A stretch of 64,000 nucleotides of DNA. It comes from Fen-1273 sp963748405 (GTDB lineage: Bacteria > Bacteroidota > Ignavibacteria > UBA10030 > UBA6906). The stretch lies in contig CAVVIT010000011.1 in NCBI GenBank assembly GCA_963748405.1, forward strand, positions 186,001-250,000, given 5' to 3'. The notes beneath the pieces are model-generated. The model was given only the letters and a program-made list of their open reading frames with translations. It was not told the DNA's origin and searched no databases. Positions 58,512-64,000 of this stretch are shown in pieces; position 1 is the first letter of the stretch, and each line of letters begins with the position of its first letter. The position numbers and the translations under genes were made by a program.

Positions 58512-59426
58512 CTAGATGGCCCTGCGGTAGTCGGCGTCGGGAATCAGCGTCTCTCCCGATTCCGCTGCCGCGATCGACCGGAGGTAGGGAAACGCCCTGA
58601 GCGTCCGGTCGGGAATCGGGACCGGTTTTCCCTCCCTGAGGGCCGACATGAGCTGGAAGGCGAGCGGGAGAGACTTCGCGCCGGTGTTGTTGTTGCATAT
58701 CACCGTGACTTCCCGGCAGCGCCCCTCGAGCCCGCGCAGCCTGCGCGTGATCTCCCGAACCTCGCGGGAGTTGTACTGGTAGTCGTACCGGGCGTCGTAG
58801 CCGTTCAGCATCCATCCCTTCTCGTTGCGCCCGTGGAGCCGGAGGTACGCCGTGTCTCCGCAGACCGCGGTGATGAACGGCATGTACTGCCGTATGCGCG
58901 GCATGTCCGCTCCCACCACACCGAGCGCATGATCACGGAGAAACGTCACGAGCCCTTCCTGGTTCCACGACTGATGGCGGAATTCCACGTGAAGGGGAAA
59001 GCCCGCGAATACCTCGGCGATTCTGACGACGTGGTGGCGGTGCGCGCCGGTGTTCGTGAACGCATAGGGGAACTGGACGAGGAGGGACCCGAGCCGGTTT
59101 CCTTTTGCAAGCTCCTGCAGCATCTGCCGGACCGTGCGGGTGGTGTCCGGGCGGAGCAAGGAGCCGTGCGTAAACGACTGGTGGAGTTTGACGTTGAAGA
59201 CGAACCCGGGCCGGTCGCCGAGGGCCCTGATCCACTCCTGCGCGTCCGCGGCCGAGAGGCCGTCGTCCCAGAACGCGGCGCGGACCTCGACCGTCTGAAA
59301 ATATCTGGCGAAGAAACTGAGCTTCTCCGCCGACGAGGCGCCCTCCCGGGGATACAGGCAGGCGTCAAAGATCTCGTGCTCCCACCCCCCCGGCCCGACC
59401 CGATAGACTGCCTTCGCGTTCTGCAT
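58512..59426 (-). CDS. DUF72-family protein (YecE-like)
   Basis: 304 residues of the TIM-barrel DUF72 family: VGPGGWEHEIFDACLYP, SSAEKLSFFARYFQTVEVRAAF, FNVKLHQSFTH, HVEFRHQSW and RLHGRNEKGW. Function of the family is unknown. GGAGGG precedes the ATG at 59426. It is transcribed divergently from a LexA/CI-like repressor, from a promoter that contains the repressor's likely operator. Confidence 0.9.
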   Translation of the reverse strand: MQNAKAVYRVGPGGWEHEIFDACLYPREGASSAEKLSFFARYFQTVEVRAAFWDDGLSAADAQEWIRALGDRPGFVFNVKLHQSFTHGSLLRPDTTRTVRQMLQELAKGNRLGSLLVQFPYAFTNTGAHRHHVVRIAEVFAGFPLHVEFRHQSWNQEGLVTFLRDHALGVVGADMPRIRQYMPFITAVCGDTAYLRLHGRNEKGWMLNGYDARYDYQYNSREVREITRRLRGLEGRCREVTVICNNNTGAKSLPLAFQLMSALREGKPVPIPDRTLRAFPYLRSIAAAESGETLIPDADYRRAI

Positions 59427-59444
59427 GCGCCCTCCGGATTTGAC

Positions 59445-59473
59445 TTGACAGAACCCCGGGAATTCACTACATT
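59445..59473 (+). promoter_or_regulatory. Promoter of the repressor gene
   Basis: TTGACA, 17-base spacer, TACATT. The operator palindrome begins about 7 bases after the predicted start site. Confidence 0.7.
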
Positions 59474-59481
59474 GCGCCGTC

Positions 59482-59510
59482 AAGATACGACATAAATGTC
59501 GTGTTGTCAA
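59482..59510 (-). promoter_or_regulatory. Promoter of the DUF72 gene
   Basis: Minus strand TTGACA, exactly 17 bases, TATCTT. Nearly the whole operator palindrome lies in the spacer between -35 and -10. Confidence 0.65.
59487..59502. promoter_or_regulatory. Operator palindrome of the divergent DUF72/repressor region
   Basis: ACGACATAAATGTCGT: seven-base perfect arms with an AA centre, the size and symmetry of phage-type or LexA-type operators. Bound repressor would block the DUF72 promoter and transcription of its own gene. Confidence 0.7.
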
Positions 59511-59544
59511 GACCTCAGGAGACATTCTTGTCAGCGGGGGTGCC

Positions 59545-60195
59545 ATGAAATCGACGATCGGAGAACGGCTGCGAACGGCCCGGGAAAGCAAGAGCATGGA
59601 CCAGTCTGCGCTCGCCTCCCGCGCGGGCGTGGTGACGCGGACGTTGCAGCGCTGGGAGAAAGGGGAACAAGTCCCCGACGGGATCGCCATCACGAAAATT
59701 GCGAAGGTGACGAACGTCCGGCCGACCTGGCTTCTGACCGGGGAGGGGGACATGTACGCGGCGGCGGGCCGGCCGGACAACGTGTACCCGCTTCCGGTTT
59801 CCCCCAGGAGGAAGACGCATCTCGCCGAGCTGCCGCTCGTGTCTTCCGTCCCCGCCGGAAAAGTCGCGACGATGTTCCACCCGGATTACGTTGATCATTA
59901 CGTGACGGTGGACGACGTGAAAGATTCCGGGGCGTTCGCGCTGAAGGTGAAGGGGAACAGCATGGCGCCGCGCATCGAGGACGGCGACATCGTCGTGGTC
60001 AGCCCCCAGTCCGAGGCCAGGAGCGGCGACATCTGCGTCGTGCGGGTGAACGAGGAGGACACGCTCAAAAAGGTGAAGTTCGAGGGGAACTACATCCACC
60101 TGATTCCCCTCAATCCTGAATTCGAGCCTGTCACCGTGAAAAAGAAAGACATCAACTTCGTCTGGAAGGTCGTCAAGCTGATCAAAGAACTCTAG
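59545..60195 (+). CDS. LexA/CI-like repressor (XRE HTH + S24 peptidase)
   Basis: 216 residues. N-terminal XRE helix-turn-helix (IGERLRTARESKSMDQSALA, TRTLQRWEKGEQVPD), linker with SSVPAGKVA (an Ala-Gly cleavage-type site), then an S24 domain. The catalytic Ser is in VKGNSMAPRIEDGD and the general-base Lys in EEDTLKKVKF. Such repressors self-cleave on RecA filaments or act as general stress-responsive regulators. GGGGGT precedes the ATG. No phage genes surround it, so it looks like a chromosomal regulator. Confidence 0.9.
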   Translation: MKSTIGERLRTARESKSMDQSALASRAGVVTRTLQRWEKGEQVPDGIAITKIAKVTNVRPTWLLTGEGDMYAAAGRPDNVYPLPVSPRRKTHLAELPLVSSVPAGKVATMFHPDYVDHYVTVDDVKDSGAFALKVKGNSMAPRIEDGDIVVVSPQSEARSGDICVVRVNEEDTLKKVKFEGNYIHLIPLNPEFEPVTVKKKDINFVWKVVKLIKEL

Positions 60196-60212
60196 CACAC
60201 CCGGGGCCGGAC

Positions 60213-60605
60213 ATGCGCACGCTCGTTTCCAGTGGAAGCCCGTATGAACCGAAGATCGGCATCTCGCGCGCGGTGCGCTCGGGATCGATTGTCACCGTTG
60301 CGGGGACCGCGCCGCTCGGTCCGGACGGCCGGACGGTGGGAATGGGGGATGCCGGGGCGCAGACGAGGCGCTGCCTCGAAATCATACGCTCGGCGCTCGG
60401 CGAGGCCGGCGCATCGCTCGACCAGGTCGTACGGACGAGGATCCTGCTGAAGAGGATTGAAGACTGGCAGGCCGCGGCGGCGGCCCACGGAGAATTGTTC
60501 CGGGATATCCGCCCCGCCAACACGATCATGCAGGTGTCCGCCTTCATCGACCCGGAATGGCTCGTGGAGGTCGAGGCGGACGCGGTGGTGGACGACGGCG
60601 CCTGA
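60213..60605 (+). CDS. RidA/YjgF-family protein
   Basis: 130 residues. GSIVTVAGTAPLGPDGRTVG, DQVVRTRILLK and the C-terminal SAFIDPEWLVEVEADAVV mark the RidA superfamily. The arginine that binds the imine carboxylate in true RidA (RPARAAV-type motif) is Asn here (RPANTIM), so it probably belongs to an imine-deaminase-negative Rid subgroup. It starts 17 bases after the repressor gene and is likely co-transcribed. Confidence 0.88.
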   Translation: MRTLVSSGSPYEPKIGISRAVRSGSIVTVAGTAPLGPDGRTVGMGDAGAQTRRCLEIIRSALGEAGASLDQVVRTRILLKRIEDWQAAAAAHGELFRDIRPANTIMQVSAFIDPEWLVEVEADAVVDDGA

Positions 60606-60615
60606 GGCGCCCCCC

Positions 60616-61857
60616 TCAGCCCAGGAAATGAACGACGACGCCGTCCCGGAGCTTCGGCTCGAACCATGTTGACTTCGGGGGCATGATCTTTCCGGCGTCC
60701 GCGATCGCCATGAGCTCTTCGATGGACGTCGGAAACAGCGCGAACGCTACGGCCATTTCCCCGGAATTCACCCGGCGCTCCAGCTCACCGAGTCCCCGTA
60801 TCCCCCCGACAAAATCGATCCTCTTGCTCGTCCGCGGGTCGTCGATACCGAGAACCGGTCCCAGGAGCTCGTTCTGGAGAATCGACACGTCGAGACGGTT
60901 CACCGGGTCGGGTTCGGCGAGCAGGTCGCCGGGGGCGTGCAGCGTGTACCACGTTCCTTTGAGGTACATTCCGTACTCCCCCTTTCCCGACGGCCATGCG
61001 GGGTGGGGCCCCTCGGTCACGTCAAACGTCTTCCCGACCTCCGCGAGGAACCGTTCGGGGGTCAGCCCGTTGAGATCCTTCACGACACGGTTGTAATCCA
61101 TGATCCGGAGCTGGTTGTGCGGAAAGAGCACGGCGAGGAAGAAATTGTATTCCTCGTCCCCCCGGTGCTGCGGGTTGGCCTTCACGCGTTCCTGTCCGAC
61201 ACGGGCAGCGGCCGCGGCGCGGTGATGGCCGTCAGCGACGTACAGCGTGCTGACGCGGCCGAATGCCTCCGTGAGGCTGCCGATGATCTTCGCGTCGTCG
61301 ATCACCCAGAGCCTGTGGCGTACGCGGTCCGCCGGGACGAAATCATATTCCGGCTTTCTTGCGCGGACACTCTCGACGATCGCGTCGATCTCCCCGCTTG
61401 CGCGGTACGTGAGGAAGATCGGCCCCGAGTGGGCGTTGGTGACCCGGACGTGGTTCGTCCTGTCGTCCTCCTTGTCCTTTCGCGTCAGCTCGTGCTTCCT
61501 GATCGTATTGTCCAGGTACTCGCTGACCGACGCGCAGCACATGATCCCGTACTGCGTGTGATCCCCCATGCTCTGGGAATAGAGATACAGGCAGCGGGAG
61601 GCGTCTTCCTTCAGGATGCCGTCGGCGACGAGTTTCCGGAGGTTTTCCTTCCCCTTCTGGTACACCCGTTCGTCGTCGGCGCGGATTCCCGCAGGGAGGT
61701 CGATTTCGGGTTTCCCGACGTGCAGGAATGAGACCGGGTTCCCCTCCGCTTCCTTCCGCGCCTCCTCCGAGCTCAGCACGTCATACGGTTTGGCCGCGAC
61801 GCGCGCGGCGTATTCCGGTTTCGGCCGGAACCCCTGAAACGGTCGTATCGTCGCCAT
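60616..61857 (-). CDS. DUF1015-family protein
   Basis: 413 residues. IRPFQGFRPKPEYAARVAAKPYDVLSS at the N-terminus, YVADGHHRAAAA in the middle and NELLGPVLGIDDPR later are typical of DUF1015. Its function is not established, but it is often found beside serine biosynthesis genes, as here. The ATG at 61857 has AAGGGGG upstream. It is the last gene of the three-gene operon. Confidence 0.9.
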   Translation of the reverse strand: MATIRPFQGFRPKPEYAARVAAKPYDVLSSEEARKEAEGNPVSFLHVGKPEIDLPAGIRADDERVYQKGKENLRKLVADGILKEDASRCLYLYSQSMGDHTQYGIMCCASVSEYLDNTIRKHELTRKDKEDDRTNHVRVTNAHSGPIFLTYRASGEIDAIVESVRARKPEYDFVPADRVRHRLWVIDDAKIIGSLTEAFGRVSTLYVADGHHRAAAAARVGQERVKANPQHRGDEEYNFFLAVLFPHNQLRIMDYNRVVKDLNGLTPERFLAEVGKTFDVTEGPHPAWPSGKGEYGMYLKGTWYTLHAPGDLLAEPDPVNRLDVSILQNELLGPVLGIDDPRTSKRIDFVGGIRGLGELERRVNSGEMAVAFALFPTSIEELMAIADAGKIMPPKSTWFEPKLRDGVVVHFLG

Positions 61858-61906
61858 GCAGTCCCCCTTCTGGATTGACAACCATCCGCCTGAGGATATT
61901 AAAACG

Positions 61907-62845
61907 CTAGGCCGGAAGAGTTTCCTCTTCCGTGACGGGAGCGTTCAGCGCCTCGACCACCTTCTGGGCGATTTCGACCCCGACCCGGTCCTGCGCTTCC
62001 CGCGTGGAAGCGCCGATGTGCGGCGACACCGAAACGCGGGGATGATTGATGAGGTCGAACTCCTCGGGGGTCGGAGGCTCATGCTCGAACACGTCCATGC
62101 CAGCGTAAAGGACCCGGCGGCTGTTCAGCGCCGCGAGGAGGTCGGTCTCCACGACCACCCCGCCGCGCGCGCAGTTGATGAGGATCACCCCGTCCTTCAT
62201 CTTGTCGAAATCCGCCTTCGCGATCACGGGCCCGCGGGCCTTCTCGAACGGGACGTGGAGCGTGATATAGTCCGAGACCCGGAGGAGCTCATCCTTGCTG
62301 ACGAGCCTGACGTTCAGGTCGGTCGACGTCACCCAGGGGTCGTGGGCGACGACGTTCATCATGAGCCCGATCGCCCGGCGGGCGACCTCGCGGCCGATGT
62401 TGCCGAGCCCGATGATGCCGAGCGTTTTCCCCGTGACTTCGATCCCCGCGCTGAACTCCTTCTTCGGCCATTCCTTCTTCCGCATCGTGATGTTGCTCAT
62501 CGGCAGGAAGCGCCCAAGGGACATCAGGTGGGCGATCGTCAGCTCGGCGACCGAGATCGACGACGCCTTCGGCGTGTTGAGGACGGTGATCCCTTTCGCC
62601 TTCGCGTACGCCACGTCGATGTTGTCGAGGCCGACCCCTCCGCGGGCGATGACCCGCAGGTGCGTCCCCGCGTCGATCACGTCCTTCGTGACTTTCGTCG
62701 CCGAGCGGACGATGATGGCGTCGTACGAGCCGATTGCGGCCACCAGCTCGTCCGCTTTCAGTGTCTTCTCCGTCAGCTCGAACCCCGCCCTGAGCAGGAT
62801 GTCCGCGCCGGTCCGTTCTATGCCGTCGGTGATGAGGATGCGCAT
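61907..62845 (-). CDS. serA: D-3-phosphoglycerate dehydrogenase, short form
   Basis: 312 residues. Oxidises 3-phosphoglycerate, first step of serine synthesis. Motifs: ARGGVGLDNID, NAD-binding GIIGLGNIGREVARRA, NCARGGVVVE (catalytic Arg) and SPHIGASTREAQ (catalytic His). There is no C-terminal ACT domain, so direct serine feedback is not expected. AGGAGGAACG precedes the ATG. It lies 11 bases after the aminotransferase gene. Confidence 0.93.
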   Translation of the reverse strand: MRILITDGIERTGADILLRAGFELTEKTLKADELVAAIGSYDAIIVRSATKVTKDVIDAGTHLRVIARGGVGLDNIDVAYAKAKGITVLNTPKASSISVAELTIAHLMSLGRFLPMSNITMRKKEWPKKEFSAGIEVTGKTLGIIGLGNIGREVARRAIGLMMNVVAHDPWVTSTDLNVRLVSKDELLRVSDYITLHVPFEKARGPVIAKADFDKMKDGVILINCARGGVVVETDLLAALNSRRVLYAGMDVFEHEPPTPEEFDLINHPRVSVSPHIGASTREAQDRVGVEIAQKVVEALNAPVTEEETLPA

Positions 62846-62856
62846 GGTCGTTCCTC

Positions 62857-63933
62857 CTATTTCAGTGTCGGAAGGATTGTCTCGATGGCCCCGGTCACTT
62901 CTTTGACGTCGGCGAGCGTCAGCTCCCCCATGTGGGCGATGCGGAACGTCTTTTCCTTCAGGTCGCCGTACCCGTTGGAGATCTGCATCCCCTGCTTTCC
63001 CAGCGCGTCGTTCAGCGCCTTCACGGAGAAACCGGTCGTGTTCGTGATCGTGGTGAGGGTGACGGAGGCGTGATGCTCTTCAGGGTACAGCGCGAAGTGC
63101 TTCTTTGCCCAGGCCCGCGTGTACTCGGCCATTTCCCTGTGCCGGGCGTACCGCTTCTCAAGCCCCTCGGCAAGGATCCGGTCGAGCTGGAAGTTCATCG
63201 CGAACATGTGGGAGAGGGAAGGGGTCGCGGAGTACTGGTGGTCTTTCGTCTCGACGTATTTATAGAGCTCGAGGAGGTCGAGGTACCATCCGCGGTATTT
63301 CACAAGCTTGCCGTGCTCGAGCGCGCGCTTGCTCACCGACGCGATCGCCATCCCGGGGGGAAGGGCCAGGGCCTTCTGCGTCGAGGTGATGCAGACGTCC
63401 ACGCCCAGGGCATCGACATCGATTTTCGTCCCCGCCATCGAGCTGACGGTGTCGAGAAGCCAGATGACGTCGGGGTATTTCTTCTTCACTTCCGCGATCT
63501 CCGCCACCGGGTTCATGATCCCCGTGCTCGTTTCGTTGTGCGTGACGGTCATGACGTCGTACTTCCCTGTCGACAGGTACTTGTCGACGACCTCCGCGGT
63601 CGTGGGGTGCCCCCACTCCGCTTCGTGCTTATCGGCGGCGACATTGTTCGCTTCCGCCATTTTGTACCACCGGTTGCCGAACGCGCCGACCGAAAAGACG
63701 ATCGCGCGTTTCGCCGTGAACGACCTGATCGAACCTTCCATCAGGCCGGACCCGGAGCTGGTCGAGAGCACGATCGGGTTCTCCGTGTACATCACCTTGC
63801 GCAGTTTTTCGCTGATTTCGCGCTGGAGGTTGGAGGCGTCCTTTGAACGGTGACCGATCATCGGCGTGGCCATCTTTGCAAGGACTTCGGGGGCGACTTC
63901 GGTCGGACCGGGGATGAAAAGTTTTTTGTGCAT
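62857..63933 (-). CDS. Class V aminotransferase, probable phosphoserine aminotransferase role
   Basis: 358 residues of the alanine-glyoxylate/serine-pyruvate aminotransferase type: LFIPGPTEVAPEVL, TSSGSGLMEG and the PLP lysine in STQKALALPPG, with LDTVSSMAGT. Beside serA, the likely role is to convert 3-phosphohydroxypyruvate to phosphoserine; related archaeal and bacterial enzymes do this. Serine-glyoxylate aminotransferase is the alternative. GAGGT precedes the ATG. Confidence 0.88.
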   Translation of the reverse strand: MHKKLFIPGPTEVAPEVLAKMATPMIGHRSKDASNLQREISEKLRKVMYTENPIVLSTSSGSGLMEGSIRSFTAKRAIVFSVGAFGNRWYKMAEANNVAADKHEAEWGHPTTAEVVDKYLSTGKYDVMTVTHNETSTGIMNPVAEIAEVKKKYPDVIWLLDTVSSMAGTKIDVDALGVDVCITSTQKALALPPGMAIASVSKRALEHGKLVKYRGWYLDLLELYKYVETKDHQYSATPSLSHMFAMNFQLDRILAEGLEKRYARHREMAEYTRAWAKKHFALYPEEHHASVTLTTITNTTGFSVKALNDALGKQGMQISNGYGDLKEKTFRIAHMGELTLADVKEVTGAIETILPTLK

Positions 63934-64000
63934 GGTGACCTCGTGAAAATGAAGTGAGGGAGGGTTTCTGAAAGGAACTGGGGCGTTGCAGAGAGTGCTG

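Noticed and set aside
1..64000. tRNA, rRNA, CRISPR array, prophage or intact insertion sequence
   Set aside because: I looked through the intergenic gaps and found none. The LexA/CI-like repressor has no phage genes around it.

Overview
The window is high-GC bacterial DNA, most likely from the Bacteroidota/Chlorobiota/Ignavibacteriota part of the FCB superphylum. The evidence is a Por-type C-terminal sorting domain (YPNPFNP motif) on a secreted protein, a PorV/PorQ-like outer-membrane protein, a TonB receptor with a carboxypeptidase-regulatory-like plug domain, several lipoproteins, and vegetative promoters of the TTG-N20-TAnnTT kind, two of which appear to drive leaderless mRNAs. I cannot name a genus.

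Region 1 (1-21.6 kb, all on the minus strand) is a hydrogen-metabolism island with three complete [NiFe] hydrogenases of different types. In transcription order they are: a MarR-like regulator; hdrCBA with mvhDGA (group 3c-like, heterodisulfide-reductase-linked) and a cognate maturation protease; a stand-alone sigma-54 activator; an 81-residue unknown protein; hyaABC (membrane-bound group 1d-like uptake enzyme with all six proximal-cluster cysteines of O2-tolerant enzymes); its protease; a small lipoprotein; hypA and hypB; hoxEFUYH (group 3d-like, NAD-linked) with its protease; and hypF, cut by the window edge. I find three good -24/-12 (sigma-54) promoters, before hoxE, hyaA and the 81-residue gene. 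Each has a GCGGAAATCCGC-like palindrome upstream at enhancer distance. The activator gene sits among them, has unusual core motifs (GAYTSA for GAFTGA, DD for the Walker B DE), and carries three cysteines in the linker before its DNA-binding domain. I infer a dedicated, possibly redox-gated, hydrogenase regulon.

Region 2 (21.8-39.6 kb) is mixed housekeeping: glnD, murI, def, a reductase of the SDR type, a PflX-like radical SAM protein, a DinB-type protein, an outer-membrane protein, pyrE, a Nudix hydrolase, a HAD phosphatase, pyrimidine-nucleoside phosphorylase, a membrane-anchored [2Fe-2S] ferredoxin, suhB, a debranching-enzyme-like lipoprotein gene broken by a frameshift in a G7 run, hflX and a BatA-like membrane protein.

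Region 3 (39.6-53.8 kb, plus strand) is a run of seven cell-surface genes: two secreted proteins, two lipoproteins, a TonB-dependent receptor, a PorV/PorQ-like barrel and a patatin-POTRA-barrel protein.

Region 4 (53.8-64 kb) holds a small unknown protein, an SDR without the usual catalytic tyrosine, a domesticated REP-associated-transposase-like protein with a basic tail, a hybrid histidine kinase under a fourth sigma-54 promoter, a DUF72 gene and a LexA/CI-like repressor sharing an operator-containing divergent promoter, a RidA-like protein, and a DUF1015-serA-aminotransferase (serine pathway) operon. No intergenic stretch exceeds 300 bases. I saw no tRNA, rRNA, CRISPR array, intact insertion sequence or replication origin.
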